Positions 7,710 through 15,489 of a stretch of 64,000 bases of DNA are shown one piece after another; positions within the stretch are counted from its first letter, which is position 1; each line of letters opens with the position of its first letter. The notes under the pieces were generated by a model. That model was not told the DNA's origin and made no database searches. It worked only from the letters and a program-made list of their open reading frames with translations. Both the position numbers and the translations under genes were made by a program. Source of the stretch: Pseudarthrobacter chlorophenolicus (GTDB lineage Bacteria; Actinomycetota; Actinomycetes; Actinomycetales; Micrococcaceae); assembly GCF_000962805.1 (NCBI RefSeq), contig NZ_JZTW01000005.1, positions 1-64,000 of the forward strand, written 5' to 3'.

Positions 7710-8039
7710 CTAGAACTCGAACTCGAATGGTTCTTCTGTGACAGGTGTCTGTTGCTCTTGTTCTGAACGAGGTCTCCGGCAGAGGGGACGAAGGCGTTCC
7801 AGCTCGGCGTCATAGATCGCTTTCAACTCCGCGTACTCTGCCTCTGTCATCTTGCCCGTATGCCGTGCAACCAACGCTGCTGTGGTGAGCTTGCTCATCT
7901 CATCACGATCTCGCCTGAAGGCCCTCCGCAGTTCGTAACCTGTGAGGGCCTCGGTGGCCTCTGTGTCCGTTGTCATCGCTCCTACCGTCTTTCTATTAGC
8001 TGTGTCTGCTGGCTGTAGTGATTGAATGTCGGTGTTCAT
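7710..8039 (-). CDS. small hypothetical helical protein, 109 residues
   Basis: ATG 8039-8037 overlaps the TGA of the upstream gene as ATGA, so it is probably translationally coupled. The protein is charged and helical (YELRRAFRRDRDEMSKLTTA, then AEYAELKAIYDAELERLRPL) and ends in an acidic tail EEPFEFEF. No domain is recognised. It is the third gene of a tight minus-strand chain below the rep gene. Confidence 0.5.
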   Translation of the reverse strand: MNTDIQSLQPADTANRKTVGAMTTDTEATEALTGYELRRAFRRDRDEMSKLTTAALVARHTGKMTEAEYAELKAIYDAELERLRPLCRRPRSEQEQQTPVTEEPFEFEF

Positions 8040-8251
8040 CGTGCTTCGCTCCGAAGGATTGTTTCCGCGTCTCGAAGGAGACGCTCAAGCTCCCATCGGG
8101 AGTCTTTGCTGATTGCTCCGTGCTCGAACTGGCTGCGCCCTACTGCCATGGAGAGGGTTGTAATTGATTCGATCAGTCGGCTGATCTCGTGCCGCTTGTT
8201 GGCGCGTTCCCGATGCTGCTCAGGAGTGAGCCGTGCTGGTTTGCTGTTCAT
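8036..8251 (-). CDS. small hypothetical protein, 71 residues
   Basis: The start ATG 8251-8249 overlaps the TGA of the preceding gene in a TGATG arrangement. The frame ends in an ATGA overlap with the next gene. The product (MNSKPARLTPEQHRERANKR, EISRLIESITTL) looks helical and basic at first. The longer open frame from 8395 has an implausible Arg/Pro/Ser-rich N-terminus overlapping another gene, so the short start is preferred. Function unknown. Confidence 0.5.
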   Translation of the reverse strand: MNSKPARLTPEQHRERANKRHEISRLIESITTLSMAVGRSQFEHGAISKDSRWELERLLRDAETILRSEAR

Positions 8252-8520
8252 CACGCGCTCACCTTTGCTGCTTGTCGTGCGGCTTCTTCCTTGGCGAGCT
8301 GGTGCTGCAACTGACGGCCACGCCATGAGAGTTCCTCGTGCGCTCGGTGCCGGTCTGCGACGATCTGACGGCGAACGAATTGGTAGTTTGCGCATCCTTC
8401 CGCAGTGCCATCGGCTGCTGCTCTCTCTCTGATTTGCTCCGCGATAAGGTCATCGAGCTTGCCGACGCACTTTGCGATCTTGGTCTTGATACCCCGGACC
8501 TCGGGACATGCTGTTGCCAT
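8251..8520 (-). CDS. small hypothetical coiled protein, 89 residues
   Basis: The product has a Cys-containing start (MATACPEVRGIKTKIAKCVG) and then helical charged sequence (KLDDLIAEQIRERAAADGTA, EELSWRGRQLQHQLAKEEAA). It ends by overlapping the next gene. It lies 52 bp downstream of the rep gene in the same direction. A DNA-binding or replication-accessory role could be guessed from context but nothing in the sequence proves it. Confidence 0.45.
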   Translation of the reverse strand: MATACPEVRGIKTKIAKCVGKLDDLIAEQIRERAAADGTAEGCANYQFVRRQIVADRHRAHEELSWRGRQLQHQLAKEEAARQAAKVSA

Positions 8521-8572
8521 TGTTTTGCCTTTCTTACTGTGGATTGCGTTGATGTTGTTCGTCGTAGCGGAG

Positions 8573-9496
8573 CTAGTTCTCGTCGTCGGTCAGTTCCTCT
8601 CCGTAGCGCGAGATGAGGTCATTGTGGATATCCAGCCCGTCACCGCTATTGCGAAATTCCGATGAGCCTTTGGGCGAGTGCTTGTTCCAACCGTTCCTCA
8701 TGTCCTCACACTCTTCGCCCGTTTTTGGATTGACGAAGGTAACAACAGGTCGCTCACTCACTTCACGCATTCGTTCGTTCACAGCCCGGATGTTTTCCTC
8801 ACCAACAACTTTTCCGCTCCGGAAAGGGAGCTGTTTCAAGCCGACAGCGCCCCACCAACCCGGTGGGTTGAGGCCTAGCTCCACCCATGGAATTGGAACG
8901 AGTTCCTGATGCCCGGCATCTTCGGAGATATAAACAACGGCTGCTTCGGGGGTGCTAGTCTTCGGGTCTTTGCGGGAGAAATGAACTACATCGTCGTCCG
9001 CCAAGGAGACCGGGTGACTTACGATCTCCCTCCATTTCGCAACGACCTTCCGTTCCATGGAACGAGGAATTACGATGGCGACGTGTCGGTGGGGAGCCAT
9101 GCTCCACTTGTATTGCATTACGTGAAAGAAGCAGCTCCCACCGGTAATAGGATTCGGGCAATTGTCATCGATCCATTCCCGCATCTTTTTCCAATGGGCT
9201 TTCGGCTCCTCGGGGGTTGGAACATACTTCGTGAAGCACGCCACGTCCGGGTAGTGAAAGGTGACGAAGGCGTAGTCCTCATGACGCAGCGGCGACAGGT
9301 CGAGCTTGTTCAATTTCTTGGCTTGATTTCGGCGCGAGTTGGCGGTTTTCCGGACGGTCTGGGACCGAGCTGAACGCTTGGAATAGTCCTGTTTCGGACC
9401 GCTGCCGGGCCGAATAAAATCAATGCTGCGGTTGGTTGAGAGTAGGTAGGCAACCGGTTCTTTGACCGGCGCGTCTTCAGGGGTGCTGTTGGACAC
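8573..9496 (-). CDS. rep: rolling-circle replication initiator (HUH Rep)
   Basis: The 307-residue product has the features of a small rolling-circle Rep. A FVTFHYPDVACF strand (about 77-88) resembles Rep motif I. An H-x-H metal-binding core is WSMAPHRHVAIVIP (H136, H138), and a tyrosine at the expected distance is VVYISEDAGHQ (Y189). These are followed by GWWGAVGLKQLP, like the RFWG motif of actinobacterial Rep proteins. The reaction would be nicking one strand of the origin and covalent joining to Tyr. The GTG start follows AAAGGAC. It heads a run of small minus-strand genes and has a strong hairpin just upstream, a possible origin. It marks the block as an integrated rolling-circle plasmid or small phage-like element. 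Confidence 0.65.
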   Translation of the reverse strand: MSNSTPEDAPVKEPVAYLLSTNRSIDFIRPGSGPKQDYSKRSARSQTVRKTANSRRNQAKKLNKLDLSPLRHEDYAFVTFHYPDVACFTKYVPTPEEPKAHWKKMREWIDDNCPNPITGGSCFFHVMQYKWSMAPHRHVAIVIPRSMERKVVAKWREIVSHPVSLADDDVVHFSRKDPKTSTPEAAVVYISEDAGHQELVPIPWVELGLNPPGWWGAVGLKQLPFRSGKVVGEENIRAVNERMREVSERPVVTFVNPKTGEECEDMRNGWNKHSPKGSSEFRNSGDGLDIHNDLISRYGEELTDDEN

Positions 9497-9532
9497 GTCG
9501 GTCCTTTCAAGGATTAGAGCGAGTGCGGGAAG

Positions 9533-9571
9533 CCGTGAGGCCCGCTATGTCACGATGTGCGGGCCTCACGG
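9533..9571. repeat. 13-bp-stem inverted repeat upstream of rep
   Basis: Perfect 13-base arms (9533-9545 and 9559-9571) enclose a 13-base loop. It lies between the HNH gene end and the rep start. It may be the double-strand origin nicked by Rep or a terminator for the HNH gene; no T-run follows on the minus strand. Confidence 0.5.
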
Positions 9572-9592
9572 AGGGTGGACTAGGGAATGTTG

Positions 9593-10375
9593 CTATGCGG
9601 CTAGATCGCCCATTTCTTGGCGTCCTACGGCTGCCGTATTACAAGGACGGCACCTGCGTGTTCCAGCCGCATCGAACGACGAGTTCTCCGCATTCCATTC
9701 ATGTCCATTGCGGCAATGAGTGAGCGTTCCGTATGACCGTGGTTCCCGGAGTCCGTCCTCGATTTCCCTAACCCGGTCCTTCCTGCACTGCTTGCACTGC
9801 TTCGCACCGTTCGGCCTGATGTACGTGTTCTCCACCGTGTACTCGTGACCAGTTCTGCAATGCGTAGTCAGTACCTTGTTCGCCTTGCTGCGAGCGTTGT
9901 TCTCTGTCCGCGTTGCCAGCATCATGTGAGCGGGGTTGATGCACATGCGGTGGGGGCACTTCTTCGCCAGTGAGCATTCGCTTGGGACGTGGCACACATG
10001 GTCTAGGTCGTGATCGACGGGCAGGGTCCCGTAGAGGGCCTTGAGGGCAGCTCGTCTGGCTCCCGTTGGGGCGTAGCCGTTCTTCTTCTTGGCCCCTAGC
10101 CAGTAGATGCATTGGTCGAAGTCAATAACTCCATCAGCATCCTGAGAGGCTGTAAACGACTGCCATAGGGTCTTGGACCGGCGCTTAATGCCTTGCAGCC
10201 AAACCGGGAAGCGTTCCTTTAGTACGTCGGGGGAAACGAAGCGAGATGCTCCGTCTTCGAGGGTGGCCGCGAAGTTGTTGTCCTTCAGCCACATAGCTGC
10301 GACATCCTGAACACGGGACAAACCCGAGGATAAAACGGTTAGGTAGATGGCGATGAAGCCGGTAAACTTGGGCAT
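9593..10375 (-). CDS. HNH homing-type endonuclease with C-terminal zinc knuckles
   Basis: This 260-residue protein contains a phage-type HNH fold: DHDLDHVCH (about 121-129), CPHRMCINPAHM (140-151) and TENN. The C-terminus carries two similar Cys/His repeats, HCRTGHEYTVENTY...CKQC (172-197) and HCRNGHEWNAENSS...CRPC (220-245), typical of DNA-binding knuckles in phage HNH nucleases. The N-terminal 60 residues are unassigned. It cuts DNA in related systems, either as a homing enzyme or near packaging genes. It is upstream of rep on the same strand. Start chosen because AAAGG/GGTG precedes it. Confidence 0.65.
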   Translation of the reverse strand: MPKFTGFIAIYLTVLSSGLSRVQDVAAMWLKDNNFAATLEDGASRFVSPDVLKERFPVWLQGIKRRSKTLWQSFTASQDADGVIDFDQCIYWLGAKKKNGYAPTGARRAALKALYGTLPVDHDLDHVCHVPSECSLAKKCPHRMCINPAHMMLATRTENNARSKANKVLTTHCRTGHEYTVENTYIRPNGAKQCKQCRKDRVREIEDGLREPRSYGTLTHCRNGHEWNAENSSFDAAGTRRCRPCNTAAVGRQEMGDLAA

Positions 10376-10505
10376 AGCAAAGGCACCTTTCTCGATGCTC
10401 TTGACGGAAATTTGGGGAATTCTGCTGATTGCTTGATCCGTATGGCGTTGGTAGCGCCGGATCGTTTTGAAGGCTGGCTTGCAGTTCGTTGGTAGCGACT
10501 GCGAG

Positions 10506-10694
10506 TCAGCCTTTTTCTGTATCTGCGGCTATAAGGGCCGCAACGTAATTTCGTTGCTTCCGCGCCTTAGCGAGGATTGCCTCCTTGTTTCGCTGGTAGT
10601 AGTTCCGGTTATTGTCCGAGTGGCATTCTGCGCATCGTCCGTCCTTGAGCTGCCGCTTGTTGACGGCGTGCTCGCAGGTCGATGATCGACCCAT
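10506..10694 (-). CDS. small Cys-rich phage-type protein, 62 residues
   Basis: The product has CEHAVNKRQLKDGRCAECHS followed by a basic helix (NRNYYQRNKEAILAKARKQR). It resembles the short zinc-finger modules found near HNH genes in actinobacterial phages. AGGAG lies at good distance before the ATG. It is the first gene of the minus-strand chain. A nucleic-acid-binding role is inferred. Confidence 0.5.
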   Translation of the reverse strand: MGRSSTCEHAVNKRQLKDGRCAECHSDNNRNYYQRNKEAILAKARKQRNYVAALIAADTEKG

Positions 10695-11066
10695 ATAGAA
10701 AACTCCTAACTAGTAGTGTTGTAATTCTGGTACCGCAATTCAGTTGTCAAAAATCAATCTCGTGAACCCTCCGCAGTCCTGCTTGCGAGCCGGTAAGAAA
10801 AGAATAGATCATAAATTCAGGCATTTTTCGTGTCAACGCATTGTCCTGTGCTGGATTGTGTAAACCATGTTGTCGTCATTCAATAATGTTGAATCCGCGT
10901 AATTACGCGGGTTTTAGGGGCGGAGCGGGGAAGTGGAACGTCGGGAAAAATAATTCCAAAATTTTTCAAATCCCGTGGCCGGTAAGGCATGCAGCGGGTC
11001 TGGCGCTTTGTGTTGAGGGCGCTGAGCGCTGAGGGGGCGACAGGACATGTCTAAAAATGACCGTTC
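10695..11066. other. right-end junction of the accessory island
   Basis: This AT-rich gap separates the last element gene from the truncated tadA. It contains a perfect 16-bp palindrome (10895-10910) and the join to tadA coding sequence at about 11,058. No integrase, tRNA or clear direct repeat is visible within the window. Confidence 0.45.
10895..10910. repeat. perfect 16-bp palindrome CCGCGTAATTACGCGG
   Basis: It is a perfect palindrome followed by GTTTT on the plus strand. It could be a recombinase or Rep-associated site, an operator, or a short terminator-like hairpin near the island edge. Confidence 0.5.
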
Positions 11067-11891
11067 GTGGATGCCGCGCTACCTGACGGCTCCAGGCTCC
11101 ACGTCGTCATTCCGGATGTGACGCGCCGCCACTGGGCCGTGAATATTCGAAAATTTGTCGTCAAAGCCAGCCGGCTCGAACACCTGGTGGAGCTCGGCAC
11201 CCTGACGCCGCAGTCGGCTCGGTTCCTCGGCGCGGCAGTGTCCAGTGGCCTCAACATCCTTGTTTCAGGGGCAACCCAGGCCGGTAAGACCACAATGTTG
11301 AACTGCCTCGCCGCCAGCATCGGAAGCCGTGAGCGGGTCATCACGGTGGAAGAAATCTTTGAGTTGCAGTTTCCCCTGCGGGACGTGGTGGGACTCCAGT
11401 GCCGGCAGCCGAACCTGGAAGGAACAGGTGAGATCCCACTCCGGCGCCTCGTCAAGGAAGCGCTGCGCATGCGGCCCGATCGACTTGTGGTTGGCGAAGT
11501 ACGGGAAGCTGAAAGCCTCGACATGCTCATTGCGCTCAACAGCGGGCTCCCAGGTATGTGTACTGTCCACGCCAACTCCGCCCATGACGCTGTCACCAAG
11601 ATCTGCACGCTTCCCCTGCTTGCCGGCGAAAACATCTCGTCTGCATTCGTCGTTCCAACCGTCGCATCCTGCATAGACCTGGTGGTTCACTGCAGCCGGC
11701 TTGCCAACGGACGCCGCGAGGTCACAGAGATACTTTCCCTGGGACGGCGGGTTGAAAACGGAATCATCGAGTCATCACCGGTGTTCGCCGTGACGGACGG
11801 CGTTCTGCAGGCACGCGCCAACGCGATGCCCGCAATAGAGAAGTTCGCCCGGGCAGGCTTTGACGTTGCTGCCCTGCTGGACCCGCGATGA
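11067..11891 (+). pseudogene. tadA: tadA (CpaF-type pilus ATPase), 5'-truncated
   Basis: The 274-residue frame is the C-terminal ATPase part of a TadA/CpaF protein. It has Walker A GATQAGKTT (68-76), an EEIFELQ strand, RMRPDRLVVGEVREAE as Walker B region, and the TVHANSA box. Full-length relatives have a further N-terminal domain; here the sequence begins exactly at the conserved PFVDAALPDGSRLH segment, just after an in-frame TGA at 11058-11060. There is no ribosome-binding site at the GTG. TadA powers Tad/Flp pilus assembly at the inner membrane. The missing 5' part is best explained by insertion of the accessory DNA to the left, so the gene is probably non-functional unless read as a truncated form. 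Confidence 0.75.
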
Positions 11892-12745
11892 TGTCCGCAC
11901 TGCTGGGAGCCACTGGGGGAGCGGGCCTGTTCCTTGTCTGGTGGTCCTTGTGGGAATCGCCGGAGCACAAGCCCCGCCAACGGAAGCCCAGCCGGATCGC
12001 GGACCTGCTGGCCTCCGCAGGAGTCGAAAAAGTGTCGGTGGGCGGACTGCTCGGAACCTGCCTCGGCTTGGGACTGTTCGTCGTCCTGGTCTTTTATGCC
12101 GTAAGCAGGTCGTGGCCGATCGCTGTGTGCTTTGGGCTGTTTGCCGGCTGGCTTCCACTCACTATCCTTCGGTGGCGAGCGAAAAAACGGACCGCACTCC
12201 TTCGCCAGCTGTGGCCCGACGTTGTTGACCATCTGCGGTCGGCGATCCGGGCAGGGCTCCCATTGCCGGAGGCGCTCATCCAGCTGGGTGATAAGGGGCC
12301 CGAAGAGCTCAGGCCGGTCTTTCGAGAATTTGGCGCGGACTACAGGGCTGGAGGGCAGTTTGACGGTTCCCTGAATAAGCTGAAGGACCGGCTCGCCGAC
12401 CCCGTGGCCGACCGGATCGTCGAAGCTTTGCGGCTCACTCGTGAGGTTGGAGGGTCCGACCTCGGCAAGCTGCTGGGAACCCTGGCCGAGTTCCTCCGGG
12501 AAAACGCGCGAACGCGCAGCGAACTCGAAGCCCGGCAGTCCTGGACCGTCAACGCTGCCCGGCTTGCCGTCGCGGCGCCGTGGATCGTCATGCTTCTCCT
12601 CGCCACCCGGCCCGAAGCTGTGCAGGCGTACAACACGGCCATGGGGGCAGCGGTCCTCCTCGGCGGGCTCGTGATCTCGTTGGCCTGCTACTCAACGATG
12701 CTCCGGATCGGCGCCCTGCCACAGGACGAACGGGTACTCCGATGA
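11888..12745 (+). CDS. tadB: TadB-like Flp pilus platform protein (T2SS-F family)
   Basis: The 285-residue protein has N-terminal membrane segments (LGLGLFVVLVFYAVSRSWPI and onwards), a cytoplasmic T2SS-F helical domain with LWPDVVDHLRSAIRAGLPLP, and C-terminal membrane segments. With TadC it forms the inner-membrane platform on which the TadA ATPase acts. Its ATG overlaps the tadA stop (ATGATG), and its own stop overlaps tadC. The gene appears intact, but loss of the tadA 5' part may leave the machine without an active motor. Confidence 0.85.
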   Translation: MMSALLGATGGAGLFLVWWSLWESPEHKPRQRKPSRIADLLASAGVEKVSVGGLLGTCLGLGLFVVLVFYAVSRSWPIAVCFGLFAGWLPLTILRWRAKKRTALLRQLWPDVVDHLRSAIRAGLPLPEALIQLGDKGPEELRPVFREFGADYRAGGQFDGSLNKLKDRLADPVADRIVEALRLTREVGGSDLGKLLGTLAEFLRENARTRSELEARQSWTVNAARLAVAAPWIVMLLLATRPEAVQAYNTAMGAAVLLGGLVISLACYSTMLRIGALPQDERVLR

Positions 12746-13680
12746 TGACTGTGTCACCCGCCGCCGCCATTTGCGGCGCGGTCCTGGGAATCGGCTTGTG
12801 GCTGGTCATCTTCAGGTCTCCGCTCATGCGGGCGACGACACTGACCCAGCGCATCGAGCCCCAGTTGAAATCGCAGAACCTGGAGTCGCGACTTCTGTCC
12901 GGAGAACACGCCCTGACGCCCTTCGGACCGTTGGAGCGGATTCTCCGCCCGTTGATCCGCGACGGCATTTCCGCCGTGGGGAAAATGAGTCCTGCTCCTG
13001 GGGCAACAGCCCGCCGGCTCGCGCAGGCCGGGATCAGCAAGTCAGTCATAGATTTTCGTGCCGAGCAGGTCATGTGGGCCGCTGCAGGTTTCGCCCTCAC
13101 CTCGGCGATTGTCGCCGTGGGGGCTGCAGCCGGAAGGTTCAACGCCCTGCTGGCCGCTGTCGCCATCATCGGCAGCGGCATTACGGGCTTTGTTGTTCGG
13201 GACTACTGGCTGGGTGTGCAGGTCCGCAGGCGGGAAGAACGGATGATGGCCGAGTTTCCCAGCCTCGCCGAACTGATGGCACTGGCCGTCGGTGCAGGGG
13301 AGAGCGCCACTGGAGCCCTCGACCGGGTATGCCGGAGCGCCAAGGGCGAGCTATCCAAAGAGTTCTCCACGATCCTGGCAGAAACGCGGGCAGGCAAGCC
13401 ACTGGTCAACGCCCTCCAGGAGTTCTCCGCGCGTACGGATCTGGCACCACTCGTCCGGTTCGTGGACGGAATCGTAGTTGCCGTTGAACGCGGGACACCC
13501 CTCGCGGACGTACTGCGGGCGCAAGCCCAGGACGTCCGCGACACAGCCAAGCGGGACCTGCTGGAAGCCGCCGGAAAGAAGGAAATTGCCATGATGGTGC
13601 CGCTCGTCTTTGGCGTGCTTCCGCTGACGGTGATATTCGCCGTCTTTCCCGGCATCGCCGCAATCAGCCTGGGTCTCTGA
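12742..13680 (+). CDS. tadC: TadC-like Flp pilus platform protein (T2SS-F family)
   Basis: Starting at the ATGATGA overlap with tadB, the product is 312 residues. It has N-terminal and central membrane helices, a T2SS-F domain (EERMMAEFPSLAELMALAVG, then GAGESATGAL), and a C-terminal membrane hairpin (MVPLVFGVLPLTVIFAVFPG). It is the second half of the TadBC platform. The longer open frame from 12580 lies wholly in the tadB coding region and is rejected as a start. Confidence 0.85.
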   Translation: MMTVSPAAAICGAVLGIGLWLVIFRSPLMRATTLTQRIEPQLKSQNLESRLLSGEHALTPFGPLERILRPLIRDGISAVGKMSPAPGATARRLAQAGISKSVIDFRAEQVMWAAAGFALTSAIVAVGAAAGRFNALLAAVAIIGSGITGFVVRDYWLGVQVRRREERMMAEFPSLAELMALAVGAGESATGALDRVCRSAKGELSKEFSTILAETRAGKPLVNALQEFSARTDLAPLVRFVDGIVVAVERGTPLADVLRAQAQDVRDTAKRDLLEAAGKKEIAMMVPLVFGVLPLTVIFAVFPGIAAISLGL

Positions 13681-13767
13681 TGGCGTCAACTGATCGGAAC
13701 GAAACAGCACGCCATCTCAGGTAACGCCGTCAAGGACACGGAAAACATCAAGCGATAGGAAGAGCAA

Positions 13768-14061
13768 ATGAAGATCCGAGTACTCCGCTGGGCAGTCCTA
13801 ATGATCGCGGTCGCGGCTGCACCCGGGGCCTGGGCCGGCACGTGGGCCCGGCGCGCAGCCCCAATCCGTTTCCCTGCCGTCCAGCGCCCCGCCCGACAGC
13901 GCGGGCTGACACGCGTTACCGATGATCCCGAGAGGGGCGATGTTCCAGGGTGGGTCATGATTACCCTGATGTCCGCGGTTCTGGTGGCTGCCCTGCTGGC
14001 GCTTGCCGGTCCCGCGCTTGAGGCAATGTTCAACCAGGCAATGGACAAGGTGGGCAACTAG
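13768..14061 (+). CDS. Flp pilin-like small membrane protein
   Basis: The 97-residue product has an N-terminal hydrophobic segment (VLRWAVLMIAVAAAPGAWAG), a basic middle, then ERGDVPGWVMITLMSAVLVA followed by a hydrophobic helix and a short tail. The last part matches small pilin-like proteins encoded inside actinobacterial tad loci (RGDVPGWVxxTLM). GGAAGAG precedes the ATG. It is placed between tadC and tadE. Whether it is the major pilin or an accessory subunit is not clear. Confidence 0.6.
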   Translation: MKIRVLRWAVLMIAVAAAPGAWAGTWARRAAPIRFPAVQRPARQRGLTRVTDDPERGDVPGWVMITLMSAVLVAALLALAGPALEAMFNQAMDKVGN

Positions 14062-14065
14062 CCCC

Positions 14066-14482
14066 ATGGCCGCTTCCGTCAGCGTCTCCGGTCGCGGTCA
14101 GCCGAGTGTCCCTGGCCGGGAACGGGGTTCGGCAGTCGTGGATTTTGTGCTGGTGGGTGGTCTGCTCACGATGTTCTTCCTGGCAATTCTTCAACTGACC
14201 CTTGTACTGCACGTCCGGAACACGCTGATTGACGCCGCGGCTTCCGGCGCGCGGTATGGAACGCTCGCGGACCGGGGTCCTGGTGATGCGGAAGAACGGA
14301 CCCGCGACCTCATCATGACTGCCCTGAACCCATCCTTCGCTGAGGAGGTCAGCACGGGCGAAGTGACAGTCCAGGGGCTTCGGACGCTGGAAGTAACGGT
14401 CCGGGCTCCCATGCCTGTAGTGGGGTTGATTGGACCCCGGGGAATGTTGGAGGTGACGGGACATGCCGCGGTACAGCCCTGA
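14066..14482 (+). CDS. tadE: TadE-like minor pilin
   Basis: The 138-residue product has the TadE hallmark: a short basic leader ending in RERGSAVVDFVLVGGLLTMF, with Glu/Asp at the +5-like position of the hydrophobic helix, then an extracytoplasmic domain starting HVRNTLIDAAASGARYG. ATG 14066 is chosen because the longer frame overlaps the pilin-like gene. TadE proteins are processed pseudopilins that help assemble Flp pili. Confidence 0.75.
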   Translation: MAASVSVSGRGQPSVPGRERGSAVVDFVLVGGLLTMFFLAILQLTLVLHVRNTLIDAAASGARYGTLADRGPGDAEERTRDLIMTALNPSFAEEVSTGEVTVQGLRTLEVTVRAPMPVVGLIGPRGMLEVTGHAAVQP

Positions 14483-14984
14483 CTCAGGGCGAGTGCTCCG
14501 AAATGCCCGTTGCCGGTTGCTGAGGGCACTGTGCCGAGGACCGGAATCATCCGGCGGGCAAGCGGCCGGGCGCAGTGAGCAGGGAAGTGCGGTTGTGGAG
14601 TTCACGTTTCTTGCGCTGCTCCTGATGGTCCCGCTCGTTTACTTCATCACCACCGTCGCGCAGATGCAGGGTGGCTCGTTCGCTGTGGTGGGGGCGGCCG
14701 ACCAGGCCGCGAAGGTCTACGTCGCCCAACCCGACACCGCGTCCGCCCAAGTGGCCGCGGAGCAGGCCGTGGCGCTGGCACTGGCCGATTTTGGACACAG
14801 CCCGGACCAGGCCTCAATGGCAACCACCTGCGACCCCGCTGACTGTCATGCGCCGGGCACTGCCGTGACCGTCACCGTCAGGTTGTCCATCCCGTTGCCG
14901 TTCGTTCCGTTCCAGGATGGCTTCAGGCTCTCTGCCACTGAGGTGGAGGCGGCCGCTACCCAGATTGTGGGGAGGTTCCGGTGA
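14463..14984 (+). CDS. TadE/TadF-like pseudopilin
   Basis: The 173-residue protein has a basic leader, then RSEQGSAVVEFTFLALLLMV with the usual Glu in the pilin-like helix, and an extracytoplasmic Ala-rich domain with a possible disulfide (TTCDPADCHAPG). It overlaps the end of tadE by 20 bp, and its own stop is overlapped by the next GTG. It is a second TadE-family subunit, TadF-like by position. Confidence 0.7.
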   Translation: MPRYSPDSGRVLRNARCRLLRALCRGPESSGGQAAGRSEQGSAVVEFTFLALLLMVPLVYFITTVAQMQGGSFAVVGAADQAAKVYVAQPDTASAQVAAEQAVALALADFGHSPDQASMATTCDPADCHAPGTAVTVTVRLSIPLPFVPFQDGFRLSATEVEAAATQIVGRFR

Positions 14985-15424
14985 AGGCGACGACAGCCGA
15001 GGACGGCCAGATAACAGTGATGATTATCGGGTATGTGGCCTTGGCCCTGCTGGTGGCCACTGTCGTGATGGGAATTTCCGCCGTCTACCTGGAGCATAAG
15101 CGCCTGCTGTCACTGGCAGACGGCGCTTCCCTTGCAGCAGCAGACAGCTACACGCTGGGCGAGGTGGCGTCCGAGGGCGGCAGCCCATCTGCCGTCCTCA
15201 ATCCCGCTCGGGTTCGGAGTGTCGCGGCTGACTTCGTTGCCAGGAGCCCCGCTTCGGAACGGTTTGACGCCTTGGCAGTTGCCGGGGCAACCGGTACCCC
15301 GGACGGCTCTACCGCTGTTGTGGTGCTCACCGCCGCGGTCCATCCGCCGGTGGTGAACTTCCTCGTTCCAGACGGAATCCTGATTGAAGCGACGTCGACA
15401 GCGCGCTCGCGGCTAACACGGTAG
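14981..15424 (+). CDS. TadG-like pilus assembly protein
   Basis: The product (147 residues) begins EDGQITVMIIGYVALALLVA, the N-terminal membrane helix typical of the TadG/Flp-pilus-assembly family. It continues with EHKRLLSLADGASLAAADSY, the usual pilus-associated helix. It lacks a von Willebrand domain and so is a short form. The GTG start overlaps the previous stop (GTGA). It is the last gene of the tad operon. Confidence 0.7.
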   Translation: MKATTAEDGQITVMIIGYVALALLVATVVMGISAVYLEHKRLLSLADGASLAAADSYTLGEVASEGGSPSAVLNPARVRSVAADFVARSPASERFDALAVAGATGTPDGSTAVVVLTAAVHPPVVNFLVPDGILIEATSTARSRLTR

Positions 15425-15489
15425 GCAGGCAGACCCGGCCGGGTTCGGAGAACAGTGCCTTTCGCCGGATAGCGTAGGCTTAAACGACC

